NCBI RefSeq assembly: GCF_004210375.1
Contig: NC_134834.1
Coordinates: 9,360,922 to 9,424,921 of the forward strand
Length of the DNA: 64,000 bases
Direction of reading: 5' to 3'
From: Tachypleus tridentatus
Lineage: Eukaryota; Arthropoda; Merostomata; Xiphosura; Limulidae
Below the pieces are notes generated by a model. It made no database searches. It worked only from the letters and a program-made list of their open reading frames with translations, and was not told where the DNA came from. Positions within the stretch are counted from its first letter, which is position 1; every line of letters begins with the position of its first letter. A program made the translations under genes and the position numbers. Positions 11,262 to 23,513 of the stretch are shown piece after piece.

Positions 11262-12851
11262 ATTGAGTATTCACCGCATTTGGTGCAACAAATATTTTAT
11301 AAGCCTATCTGTCTTATAAAGAAAGTTGTTACATAGTTACAAACACTTCATGTTTAGAATACTTTGAAACAAAAAGTAAACATTTTGTTTACATCAAGTT
11401 TTGATAGTCTATGCAATACTTTTCTTCCTATAAATACACAGGATTTTATTATTTTCATATCTACGTAAATATAAATTCTTAAGGGTAAGAAAAACTGTAT
11501 TTGATGTTTCGTGTGTATAAGGATACCATAACTTTCTAGTAGAGATGGTTTATCCTACATTAAAATTAAAAAAAATAAATAATAATTTAATACTTAACCA
11601 CCCTGATAAAACAAAATAGAATCTTTTTTATCACAGAAACATAAAATAAAATTTGTTTCCAGCAAAAACGATACAAAATTTTATCACAGCTTTCAAGTAA
11701 AAATGTTTTAAGTATCATTAAATGAATTAGAGAGTTTTGTTATTGAAATAATCTGTTTGTTTTTTTTAGAGCAAAGACACATTAAGCTATCTGCTGTGTC
11801 CACCAGGGGAGGAATTGAGCTTGGGGTTTTAGCAAGACAGTTAAAATTATAATTAGACATCTCTGTAACGAAATAATTTATCTGTAACGACTGAAAGCTG
11901 TTTTATTGTCACAGAAATCTTTAGACTACAGTCGAGAGTTACATATTTTAGAGTTACGTAGATGTAACTAAGAATTACACGTATTCAGTTGAGAGTTACA
12001 GTTAAGGGTTACATAACCTAAAGATTCACGTATTTAGTCGAGAGTTAAGGTTGAATAATAGAGGTAGATCTCAAGTGTCGTTGAACGTGGCCCCTAGTGT
12101 GAAATAATGAAAGTAAATCGAATTATCAGTGATCGATATCTCTAACAGAAATCATTGACCCTGTCTTCCGCCACGTGACGTAAATGTTCACTGAGGTCTT
12201 TGCGCTATGTGATACATGTACAACCGCATTTCCTTCGCGCACAAGCGCTCGAGACAATAAGTAACCACAGTCGTAGTTTGCAACATTACCAGTTTATTAC
12301 TGTCTCTAATATCTACTTTAATGTCACAATGATCGATAGCTGAAGGCTGCTGCCTATTTTATCCTACGAAAATTTCATAAACAAATATTAAGATAGTAAA
12401 TAAATTAATTATTCAATCCATCATCACGCTACCAACCCTTCTCTGTCGTTCGTTAGCTAAAACGTTGTCTTTTAGTGTGAGGAAAAATGAATTTTTGGAC
12501 TCAGTATCATCTGGAAACGAGGAAATTAACTCGATATGAGTTTTCTCGCTGTACGTTCTTTATTCTTGCTACACAGTTACTAACACATATTTGTGTCACT
12601 AGATGGCGGCATAAACAATTCATATTTTAAGATCATATATGGTGTTAGTAAGAGTGATGAAGAATACCTTCAACTGTAATGTATTACATTCATGGGAAGG
12701 AAACTTATTATAATTTAATATTGTTAGTACAGAAGAGTCGAAGTGAAAAGACTTTTCAACAATTACAGATGTTAGAACGACACATGCTAAGAGAGTACAA
12801 CAACAATGTACAGAGTACAATAACACTAATATACTGCTGGTTCTTCTACAG
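11262..12851. other. AT-rich sequence with one SINE fragment
   Basis: No gene is seen. A family-2 SINE fragment (minus) is at 11754-11840 (TTTAGAGCAAAGACACATTA). Between 11930 and 12050 short irregular repeats of the type GAGAGTTA occur. A strong CTCF-like string, GTCACTAGATGGCGGC, is at 12595-12610. Confidence 0.5.
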
Positions 12852-13170
12852 CAAAACTTGGGTCATTAAACCAACAATTAGGTCATTATAACAATACTTA
12901 GGTCACCACAACAACAATTAGGTCATTATAACAAAACTTAGGTACCACAATAATAATTAGGTTATTATAACAATTCTTAAATCACCACAACAATAATTAG
13001 GTTATTCTAACAATACTTAGGTACCACAATAATAATTAGGTTATTATAACAATACTTAGGTACCACAATAATAATTAGGTCATTATAACAATACTTAGGT
13101 ACCACAATAATAATTAGGTCACTATAACAATACTAAGGCACCACAATAATAATTAAGTCATTATAATAAC
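12852..13170. repeat. 39-40-bp tandem repeat, about 8 copies
   Basis: Alternating halves AGGTCATTATAACAATACTT and AGGTACCACAATAATAATT repeat with a 39-40-bp period. A SINE follows directly at 13171, so the array may have been cut by the insertion. Confidence 0.92.
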
Positions 13171-13425
13171 GGCTCGGCATGGCCAGGTGGTTAAGGCACT
13201 CGACTCGTAATCTGAAGGTCGCGGGTTCGAATCCCTGTCACACACGTGGGGGCGTTATAAAGTGATCTTCAATCCCGCTATTCGTTGATAAAAGAGTAGC
13301 CCAAAAGTTGGCGGTGGGTAGTGATGACTAGCTGCCTTCTCTTTAGTTTTATACTGCTAAAATAAGGACGGCTAGCGCAGATAACCCTCGTGTAGCTTTG
13401 CGCGAACTTCAAACCAAACCAATTA
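13171..13425 (+). mobile_element. tRNA-derived SINE, family 1
   Basis: Head GGCTCGGCATGGCCAGGTGG (A-box-like TGGCCAGGTGG), loop CTCGTAA and B box GGGTTCGAATCC, then a 3' body with a short deletion after CACAC, ending TAGCTTTGCGCGAACTTC. Acceptor and T stems do not pair properly, so this is not a functional tRNA. Confidence 0.93.
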
Positions 13426-13934
13426 TAACATTATTTATTATTGCTCAGTAATTACGTCATTACAATAATGCCTATTTATGTCCAAAACCTGGTAATGTTA
13501 ATTACAAAGGATAACCTGTTTACTATCCTTCCAAGGTTAACGTGAGATTATACAACTGGCGGTTACAGACATTACACCTGAGCCATCTGAATATGAGACA
13601 GTAAGTTTTGTTCATTTTTAAGGAGAAATCTCCACAACAAGCTATGTATAATATGCCTACAGCAGAACTCGAACTGGGTAGTTACCGTTATAAGCCGTCA
13701 ACCTTATCGCTGAGTCAGAAAGCTTTGTACACTATACGATCGGTGTCTTTAGGAAGCCAATCTCTTTACAATGTATTAAATGAAAACCGTATCAACCAGT
13801 TATTTTTATCATAATTACATGTATAAAATTAGTTACCATATCAAATAATTATTTAACAACAGCTGAGTATAAAAAACCCAGCAAGCAAAACGAATAAAAA
13901 TTGACAATTTAAAAACCTGTCTGTCTGTGTGTCT

Positions 13935-14049
13935 GTGTTCTCTTACAGCAAAGCCACATCGGGCTATCTGCTGAGTCCACTGACGGGAATCGAATCACTA
14001 ATTTTAGGGTTGTAAATCCGTAGACTTACCATTGTACCAGTAGGGTGAC
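13935..14049 (-). mobile_element. tRNA-derived SINE, family 2
   Basis: TCTTACAGCAAAGCCACATC at the tail side and TAGACTTACCATTGTACCAG at the head side. Same structure as the copy at 8411-8526. Confidence 0.75.
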
Positions 14050-14750
14050 AAACCTGTAAATAGTGATCGTAATAAAGTGAAGAAACAAATGGTGTGCTCT
14101 GGGTTTAATTATAACATTCATTTCACTAACATAACTCAGATATTTTATTATCCTTTGTATTTTTATATAGCCCTATTACATAAAATAGACCTCTAAGGTC
14201 TGTTGCAAAATACAGAACTAAAAACACTGTGAAACCACTCTCTCCCCCTAGAAGTGATTTATATGCAGTTACATTTCTGCGTTATAAAACTAATTAACGA
14301 TTGTGACTCATATTTTGAGACATATGGATAATGTTAAGTTTCCCTCAAAAGATGGCAGCACCATAGTTTGATAGTCGGGCGCATCAAGATTTCCAAGTAA
14401 TTCAAGTGCCGAAAACCAACCTATTGAATTACTAAGCGAAACACCAACAATTCAAAGTATTGGTTGAAATATATTATGCACATATATATTAATAATACGT
14501 TAATACGGTATGACAATTCACAAATTTCTGAAACAACAACTTTATTGTCTACCACCTACCTGATCATGTCAACGGGGCTAGTCCCTAGACGGCTCTGACT
14601 ATTCCTACAACAACTCTTCAGATTACCTGACTGGTCTATGGATATCCGCTTTTAATATTTCTATAAACATATATATATATAGTTTTTATAAATGGTAAAC
14701 ATATTATACACGTACTTAAATATTAAATATCTTTTCAATCCAATTCAACT
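14050..14750. other. Unique AT-rich sequence, no gene seen
   Basis: Only short unsupported frames, and no repeat beyond short AT runs near 14672-14682. Confidence 0.4.
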
Positions 14751-15030
14751 GGCCCGGCATGGCCAAGCGTGTTAAGGCGTGCGACTCGAAATCTGAGGGT
14801 CGCGGGTTCGCATCCCCGTCACGCTAAATATGCTCGCCTTTTCAGCCGTGAGGTCATTATAATGTGACGGTCAATCCCACTATTCGTTGGTGAAAGAGTA
14901 GCCCAAGAGTTGGTGGTGGGTGGTGATGACTAGCTGTCTTCCCTCTAGTCTTACACTGCTAAATTAGGGACGGCTGGCAGAGACAGCCCTTGAGTAGCTT
15001 TGTGCGAAATTCAAAACAACAAACAAACTC
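14751..15030 (+). mobile_element. tRNA-derived SINE, family 1, full length
   Basis: Complete: head GGCCCGGCATGGCCAAGCG, B box GGGTTCGCATCC, core and a CAAACAAAC-type end. It shares the AAGCGTGTTA and TTCGCATCC variants with the copy at 50632, suggesting a subfamily. Confidence 0.93.
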
Positions 15031-15450
15031 AACAGATGACGCAACATACCAACAGGGTAGATGCGCGACAGTATCTGAAGCTATCTATATACCTTACATT
15101 GGTATAGCATAAAAGTAAACAAAAGAGAATATTCCAAATCATGAATTTTAAAATGAAATATGGGCTCTGTTATCAAAAGTACTAAAACAGGAATCAAAAC
15201 CACAATCACAAACTTATAAAACTTAATCCCAAATTTGGCAGCAGTAGACATATGTTTGTAGGCCTAAGTAAGAATTACATTTTATAACTTTGTAGTTATG
15301 TTTTTATTGCTTGTAAACCTTATAGTTATCAGTTATAGTTGAAAACGTTTAGTTTTTGTATCCATTTCATGAACATATAAAATAAACAGAAAAAAAAATA
15401 AAATTTTAACACGAAGGTAGGAATCGTTTTAAAATTATCCAATTAATACC
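15031..15450. other. AT-rich spacer, nothing recognised
   Basis: No gene or repeat is seen between the SINE and the 50-bp array. Confidence 0.4.
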
Positions 15451-18002
15451 AACCACCTTACTTGATTCTGTACATTTACTCTGTTTTGGATACTTCTTAT
15501 AACCACCTTACTTGGTTCTGCACATTTACTCTGTTTTGGATACTTCTTATAACCACCTTACTTGATTCTGTACATTTACTCTGTTTTGGATACTTCTTAT
15601 AACCACCTTACTTGATTCTGTACATTTACTCTGTTTTGGATACTTCTTATAACCACCTTACTTGATTCTGTACATTTACTCTGTTTTGGATACTTCTTAT
15701 AACCACCTTAATTGGTTCTGTACATTTACTCTGTTTTAGATACTTCTTATAACCACCTTACTTGGTTCTGTACATTTACTCTGTTTTGGATACTTCTTAT
15801 AACCACCTTACTTGATTCTGTACATTTACTCTCTTTTGGATACTTCTTATAACCACCTTACTTGGTTCTGTACATTTACTCTGTTTTGGATACTTCTTAT
15901 AACCACCTTACTTGATTCCGCACATTTATTCTGTTTTGGATACTTCTTATAACCACCTTACTTAATTCTGTACATTTACTCTGTTTTGGATACTTCTTAT
16001 AACCACCTTACTTGATTCCGCACATTTACTCTGTGTTGGATACTTCTTATAACCACCTTACTTGATTCCGCACATTTACTCTGTTTTGGATACTTCTTAT
16101 AACCACCTTACTTAGTTCTGTACATTTACTCTGTTTTGGATACTTCTTATAACCACCTTACTTGGTTCTGCTCATTTACCCTGTTTTGGATACTTCTTAT
16201 AACCACCTTACTTGGTTCTGTACATTTACTCTGTTTTGGATACTTCTTATAACCACCTTACTTGATTCTGTACATTTACTCTGTTTTGGATACTTCTTAT
16301 AACCACCTTACTTGGTTCTGCACATTTACTCTGTTTTGGATACTTTTTATAACCACCTTACTTGATTCTGTACATTTACTCTCTTTTGGATACTTCTTAT
16401 AACCACCTTACTTGGTTCTGTACATTTACTCTGTTTTGGATACTTCTTATAACCACCTTACTTGATTCCGCACATTTATTCTGTTTTGGATACTTCTTAT
16501 AACCACCTTACTTAATTCTGTACATTTACTCTGTTTTGGATACTTCTTATAACCACCTTACTTGATTCCGCACATTTACTCTGTGTTGGATACTTCTTAT
16601 AACCACCTTACTTGATTCCGCACATTTACTCTGTTTTGGATACTTCTTATAACCACCTTACTTAGTTCTGTACATTTACTCTGTTTTGGATACTTCTTAT
16701 AACCACCTTACTTGGTTCTGCTCATTTACCCTGTTTTGGATACTTCTTATAACCACCTTACTTGGTTCTGTACATTTACTCTGTTTTGGATACTTCTTAT
16801 AACCACCTTACTTGATTCTGTACATTTACTCTGTTTTGGATACTTCTTATAACCACCTTACTTGGTTCTGCACATTTACTCTGTTTTGGATACTTTTTAT
16901 AACCACCTTACTTGGTTCTGTACATTTACTCTGTTTTGGATACTTCTTATAACCACCTTACTTGATTCTGCACATTTACTCTGTTTTGGATACTTCTTAT
17001 AACCACCTTACTTGATTCTGTACATTTACTCTGTTTTGGATACTTCTTATAACCACCTTACTTGATTCTGTACATTTACTCTGTTTTGGATACTTCTTAT
17101 AACCACCTTACTTGGTTCTGTACATTTACTCTGTTTTGGATACTTCTTATAACCACCTTACTTGGTTCTGTACATTTACTCTGTTTTGGATACTTCTTAT
17201 AACCACCTTACTTGGTTCTGTACATTTACTCTGTTTTGGATACTTCTTATAACCACCTTACTTGATTCCGCACATTTATTCTGTTTTGGATACTTCTTAT
17301 AACCACCTTACTTAATTCTGTACATTTACTCTGTTTTGGATACTTCTTATAACCACCTTACTTGATTCCGCACATTTACTCTGTTTTGGATACTTCTTAT
17401 AACCACCTTACTTGATTCCGCACATTTACTCTGTTTTGGATACTTCTTATAACCACCTTACTTAGTTCTGTACATTTACTCTGTTTTGGATACTTCTTAT
17501 AACCACCTTACTTGGTTCTGCTCATTTACCCTGTTTTGGATACTTCTTATAACCACCTTACTTGGTTCTGTACATTTACTCTGTTTTGGATACTTCTTAT
17601 AACCACCTTACTTGGTTCTGTACATTTACTCTGTTTTGGATACTTCTTATAACCACCTTACTTGGTTCTTCACATTTACTCTGTTTTGGATACTTTTTAT
17701 AACCACCTTACTTGGTTCTGTACATTTACTCTGTTTTGGATACTTCTTATAACCACCTTACTTGATTCTGCACATTTACTCTGTTTTGGATACTTCTTAT
17801 AACCACCTTACTTGATTCTGTACATTTACTCTGTTTTGGATACTTCTTATAACCACCTCACTTGATTCTGTACATTTACTCTGTTTTGGATACTTCTTAT
17901 AACCACCTTACTTGATTCTGTACATTTACTCTGTTTTGGATACTTCTTATAACCACCTTACTTGATTCTGTACATTTACTCTGTTTTGGATACTTCTTAT
18001 AA
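15451..18002. repeat. 50-bp minisatellite, 51 copies without indels
   Basis: The unit AACCACCTTACTTGATTCTG... ending GGATACTTCTTAT repeats every 50 bp for about 2.55 kb with no length change. Variation is confined to a few sites (TTGATTCTG/TTGGTTCTG/TTGATTCCG/TTAATTCTG; TACATTT/CACATTT/CTCATTT). A run of distinctive variants recurs at 15911, 16461 and 17261, 11 and 16 units apart, so multi-unit blocks have been duplicated. Confidence 0.98.
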
Positions 18003-18427
18003 TAATTCTACGAATTACCAAAGTTAGTATTTTGTTTGTTTTTCCTGTTTATATAAATAGTTGTTACAAAGTTTCTGAACTTTCTGGTTGGTCTATCACA
18101 GTCTCTGAAAACTGGTAATGTCAGTTACAAAGGAAGCGATAACCTATTGACTGTCCTTCTAAGGTTAAAGGTTAAAGTTTAGCGTGAATTGTACAGGTTC
18201 ACATTTTTACACATCAACGTTCTTTGAACATATCAGTGTGGCCTGTGAATTTTGACATTATTTCTCATAAAACTAAATTACGTCTACTATTTAAATCATT
18301 ATATCAACATTCTGTAATTATTTTCTCAGCGTCAGCACAACAACACAAGCAAACAGGCAGAACAGCATTTTCACACATGAACACAAAGAGTTGTCTTCAG
18401 CTAGACAAATAACTGATCAAGAAGTTA
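18003..18427. other. Spacer between arrays, no gene seen
   Basis: Contains a short frame from 18224 with no recognisable features. The segment GTTACAAAGGA..GATAACCT near 18124 resembles 13502-13520, hinting at a shared dispersed repeat. Confidence 0.35.
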
Positions 18428-18836
18428 TGTTGACTTAAAGTTGTAACTAAAAAAATAAGGCTTGTGTCGAACTAAAGTTATAACTAAAGATATAAGGTAT
18501 ATGTCGAACTAAAGTTGTAACTGAAGACATAAGGCTTATGTCGAACTAAAGTTGTAACAGAAGACATAAGGCTTATGTCGAACTAAAGTTGTAACTGAAG
18601 ACATAAAGCTTATGTAGAACTAAAGTTGTAACTGAAGACATAAGGCTTATGTCGAACTAAAGTTGTAACTGAAGACATAAGGCTTATGTTGAACTAAAGT
18701 TGTAACTGAAGACATAAGGCTTATGTCGAACTAAAGTTGTAAGTGAAGATATAAAGCTTATGTTGAAGTAAAGGCATAACTGAAGGAAGACAACTTATGC
18801 TGAGGTGAAGTCGTAACCAGTGAAGTGTGACTTATG
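18428..18836. repeat. 37-bp tandem repeat, about 11 copies
   Basis: The unit ACTAAAGTTGTAACTGAAGA..GCTTATGTCGA repeats every 37 bp. Outer copies are more diverged than central ones, as expected if growth occurs in the middle. Confidence 0.93.
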
Positions 18837-19105
18837 GTTAGCTAAATAAGACAATTTTCTGTCAGTTCATAATATCAGACGGTAATGATGAATTTACAGA
18901 AATCAAAACTTACAAAGACTGGAATACAAACAGATTCTGAAATTAACAACAACGTTTACCACTTTAAAAGTGGAGTAAGAATATATGTAGGTAAAAACAA
19001 AAGAATACTTGATAAAAATATATTATATATAGAATCTTAGACAGGGAGCTAAATATTCCTTTTTAGGTATCCACTATTCAAAGTTTTCTTTTTATATAAT
19101 GTATC

Positions 19106-19383
19106 GTTTGTTTGTTTTTTGAATTTCGCGCAAAGCTAGACGAGAGTTTTCTTCGCTAGACGTCCCTAGTTTAGCACTGTAAGACTAGAGGGAAGGCAGC
19201 TTGTCATCACCACCCACCGCCAACTGTTGGGCTACTCTTTTACCAACGAATAGTGGGATTGGTCGTCACAATATAACGCCCCTACGACTGAAAGGGCGAG
19301 TATGTTTGGTACGACGGGGATTCGAACCCACAACCCTCAGATTAGGAGTCGAACGCCTTAACCCACCTGGCCATGCTGGGCCG
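19106..19383 (-). mobile_element. tRNA-derived SINE, family 1
   Basis: Tail GTTTGTTTTTTGAATTTCGC at the left, head (minus strand GGCCCAGCATGGCCAGGTGG) at the right. TTTATATAA at 19091-19099 and 19384-19392 may be the target duplication. Confidence 0.93.
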
Positions 19384-20554
19384 TTTATATAAGTTAACAA
19401 GTGATTCTTGGTGTACGTGAATGGTTAATAATGAAGCTATTAGTATAATAAAGTGAGATAAACTTCTTTGAAAATTATTCAGTTCAAATAAAATATTTTA
19501 TGTGCTTTGATTCTTGGAAACGAACGAACGCTATAAATATTTTTTGAATCCAAACTGTGTAACTTAAACAGAAACAAGATGTTAAACAAACAGATTAACA
19601 TCTCATAAAATAACTTTTTTTTTACTCTTCGCTTGTTTTTTTAATTATATTTTTACGACACAATATACGGATTATAAAGATATTTTTAACCTGGCATCGT
19701 ACTCTTACGAAAGTCTTGTTTATCTTTTATAGAGGGCTCTAAAAATGCTACCCTAGCGGCAGTGAACCTCGTTTTTCTCTCCTACCTTAGGGAATATGAG
19801 CGGGAAAGCTAAACACGTATTATTTTAGTAATGCTTCAGTGAGAAAAAGAAAAACCATTCGTTAATAAGACCTCACCAAACCCCTTAAGGTTTAATACAG
19901 AATGGCATAGGCTTAAGGAACAGTAGAGCCTTAGAGAAAAGACAGCATCGTGCAACGCAACCGTTTATTATACGAGATTTAGAGCCCCTTCACCTATTCC
20001 TAAGACACCGAAACAAATAAATAAAAGTTGAAGCCATTGTTGTTACTAAAATGCCATACTTACAAGTTAAGTCTCTTCGTTCAATCCGCTTCAGTGAGTT
20101 GCTGAACTAATGAAGCGTAAATCCAGACATTTACAACTGTTTCTAACATTCTATCGAGTCTCTTCATGACTTCGACACACATGAATTAGGCTTAGGAAAA
20201 TACCACAGAACTTGCACTTCGTAAAGCAGTGGTTTAGTTTACTGTTAAGCGAAGGTATGCTTTGTTTCAGGTTGATAGAGATGTCAACGCCATCTTGGGT
20301 TAATGACATCTTCACTGATCTCGTGTCTTAGACCTTTCCATGGTTGGTAATACTCCAAGACTTAAAAAAAAAACTAAAAGAGGCTGGAAGATGAGTGAGG
20401 CTGCGTTACGTGTTTTCTTGAATGATCGTTGATGCACAAACTTAATATTTTTTTTTTATTCTAAATGGTAGATAAATGTAAAACAAATGTTTGAGGAAAC
20501 GATTAGAAACAGATACGGAAATGTGGAAGGTCACATAATACAAGTTTCAAAAAT
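19384..20554. other. Unique sequence, no gene seen
   Basis: No supported gene. TACCCTAGCGGCAGTG at 19749-19764 resembles the near-palindrome at 25664. Confidence 0.4.
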
Positions 20555-20790
20555 CATTAAGCCTAATAAAAATCGGGACAACACACGGAAGTGTTGTATA
20601 AAATATAGTGAATTAGTCGCAACAGCCACTAAACCTAATAACAATCAGGACAACACAGGAAAGTGTTGTATAAAATATAGTAAATTAGTTGCAACAGCCA
20701 CTAAGCTTAATAACAATCGGACAACACAAGGAAATGTTGTATAAAACGTAGCAAATTAGTCGCAACAGTCGCTAAGCCTAATAGAGATCG
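20555..20790. repeat. 72-bp tandem repeat, about 3 copies
   Basis: GGACAACAC..GTGTTGTATAAAA and CAACAGCCACTAA recur at a 72-bp interval. A short frame (20487-20744) runs through it only because 72 is divisible by three. Confidence 0.9.
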
Positions 20791-22411
20791 GAATACACTA
20801 TTATTTTTTATCGCCATCATTTAGAAAACAAATTCTTTACATTTTATACATTGCTTATTAGCAGAAACAGTTAATCAATTATTGTACGGGAAGCATTATT
20901 TAAAGTTAGATTCTTCTCATAATACAAAAGGTTCTATCTCCTCACAAGTAATCCTTTTGTGTTATACAAGAAGTTACATTTTTCGTTACAATAACGAAAC
21001 GTCAGCCTCTGTGCAGCTCTCCTCTCCTGTCTAAGTTAGAGCGTCTTCACTTCGACGTATTTATAGAAAATATAAAATACGAAAAAACAGAATCTCGAGA
21101 GACCTTTAAAATAAGACCAGAAATACAATATTTGAACGTAAAAAAAAAACAAAATATAGAATGTATTAGTCGGATGCAGAACCTTTGGAATTGTTTGTAT
21201 GTCAGAGTAAAGCTACATATAGGGCTATCTATACTGTGCCACTGTTCGTTATAAGCCGAGAGCTTACCGCTAAACAAAAAATGGGGTTATATATTGGAGA
21301 AACCAGCAAAGCTTTTCAGATGTAAACTAACGAGAAAAAAAAAATCCATCTCTTTCGTAATGAGAAAAAATCGATTTTTCCTGAATATTAGTTTAGCTAA
21401 AACTGAAGCAGAAAAGGAACATTCTGGATCAACAAACGGAAGAGCTGAATAATCAACTTGAATCGTTATGACGGTAAACAAATTGTGGAAACACAGTTCT
21501 ATTGTTTTAACGTTGTCTCTCAGTTACCAGCATGTTTTGAGTTATGGAATGATAATAATTACTTGTATTAAAGAGTTACCTGCGCCCTGTCTACTGTCAG
21601 CTAGCAACAGATTTAAAGGTTTAGACACATTATTAAATTTGTTTGCTCGTGGTTTGTAGCGATGCAAGTCCGCAGACATACAGCTCTGCTACTAAGAAAG
21701 AGGGGATATTAAACTTACCTATGCTACAAGACATCGTAGTAACAACGGAGCCTACGCGGAATTATTCTGTCATTCGCAATTTTGGGGGGACAGGTCTCCG
21801 CTAAATCCTTATTCGAAAAATATGAATCTTTTCAGTAATTCGAACGATAGTAGAACAATGACTGTTATATATATGTGTGCCTGAAAGTAATTAGCTAATC
21901 CTAATTCTCAGCTGTTCTCGTTTCATTGATTGTGGTCATGTTGAAAGTCAGATTAGCTAAGCCTACTTTTCAAATACTTCTTTGTGGTCTAACAGATTTT
22001 TTTTTCTTAAGCTTTCGTCAATGCAACCCAGAAAGACGTAACAGACCAAAGCGAAATTAAAATTTACAACGTCTTTTTTAATTACTCAAGTTTAAAATTC
22101 TTTTTTCATTATTTCATATTATTATTTATGTCTTGATCTTACATTTGTGAGCGTAGTGGTACACTTACTCCATTAGATGTATCAGATGTGGAAAATAAGA
22201 ACAGTAGATTCTAACGTGCAGCGACGTGAGAATCTCGTGCTGCCATTATCTACAAATTTCATTGTGCTCTTCAGGTCAAAAAGGGAGAGTGGATTACCTG
22301 GATCTGGACCTCGAATCGTAAAGCAAAGAGCAAAACAAACATAAAACAACAAATTAATAAATCAGTTTCTGCAACTTAAACAAAAATTTCGTGTGAAAAA
22401 TATTTTTGAAA
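20791..22411. other. AT-rich sequence with a SINE fragment
   Basis: No gene is seen. A family-2 SINE fragment (minus) is at 21191-21275 (GTCAGAGTAAAGCTACATAT ... GAGCTTACCGC). The rest is unremarkable. Confidence 0.45.
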
Positions 22412-22530
22412 TGTTTATTTGTGATTAAGTACAAAGCTTCACAATGGACTATCTGTGCTCTGCTCCCACGGGTATCGAAACCCAGATTTTAGTGGTAAGA
22501 GGCCACACACATGCCACTGTGCCACTAGGA
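22412..22530 (-). mobile_element. tRNA-derived SINE, family 2 (unexpanded reference copy)
   Basis: Tail GTTTATTTGTGATTAAGTAC, body ACTATCTGTGCTCTGC, and a head with minus-strand GGGTTTCGATACCC. It is useful because it shows the single-copy state of the segment multiplied at 4283-4870. Confidence 0.8.
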
Positions 22531-22569
22531 GTTTTTTAAATATTAATTTTTATTAATTATTTTATATTT

Positions 22570-22760
22570 TTGAGTTGAGCTTGGCCTATTAATTGGAGAG
22601 TATGTGTGTCTGGACATTGAATCCAAAGGGTCATGGCTCACGTCCCGTTGCCACATATTTCAATCAGATGGGGGTAACGCAAGAGTTGGCGGGTGGGCCG
22701 TTTTGATTATCTATCTTTCCTATAGCATATAAATTCAAAATTAAGGATTGATATATACGG
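22570..22760 (+). mobile_element. Degenerate SINE with a different tRNA-like head
   Basis: The head resembles a tRNA (GGCCTATTAATTGGAGAG ... GGCTCACGTCCC as a B-box relative) and the body keeps AAGAGTTGGCGGGTGGG from the family-1 core. Strongly diverged. Confidence 0.5.
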
Positions 22761-23513
22761 ATTTACCTCTGGTAGCTTGGCATGAACAATTGAAATGAAA
22801 CAAGGGAACAAAACTTTATATTCGCCACAACAAATTAACTGTCAGGCTTAAAACTGTTTTATCGAGTCGATGTCTTAACTATGGATCAGAAGAGTCTCTT
22901 TCGTAGCCACACTTTTTTATTGTTCCCTCTTAGAATATAAAATAAACTGTGATCGTCCATATTTCCATATAGTACTTAATACGTCACACCCCAGTTTTTT
23001 ATAAGGCTTATTTTTAAGTCTAATATTTAAATCTAAATGTAGATTACAACAGTATTAGGTTCTGATCCAATGTTTAAACATCGCTAGTGAAAAGTATTGC
23101 AGGTAATTTAATGCTCCAGATTTAACTGTAAGTTTATTTATGAACCACTAGGTGGCTACAAACATACATAAATTTTGACGGGCGTTAACAAATCAAGTAT
23201 GTGTAATCTCGTACTCAGTCATATGTAATCTCGTACTCAATCATATGACATAGAAGTGCGTGATAAAAGGTGAAAAACGGTTGTGAGCAGCGACTCATTC
23301 AGCGGTTTTTTTTTTTGTGTGTGTCCAAGTGCAAAGTGTTAGCTCATAGTTCCGTTATTTCTTGTCCGGTTTGAGATCTAATTTCAGTTTTGGACTCAGA
23401 ATGTCAAACCCTTTCGGTTGGTGTATTTTACTACTGTCTAAAAACAATTTCAATTTGAAGACAGGTTCGTAGAAGTCCTGGCAAAGAATAAAATCCAACA
23501 GAGTACACGCGCA
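22761..23513. other. Unique sequence, no gene seen
   Basis: No supported gene. AACCACTAGGTGGCT at 23143-23157 is CTCF-like. A poly(T)/(GT) run is near 23309-23325. Confidence 0.4.

Noticed and set aside
20487-20744. 85-codon plus-strand frame
   Set aside because: Explained by the 72-bp tandem repeat, whose period is divisible by three.
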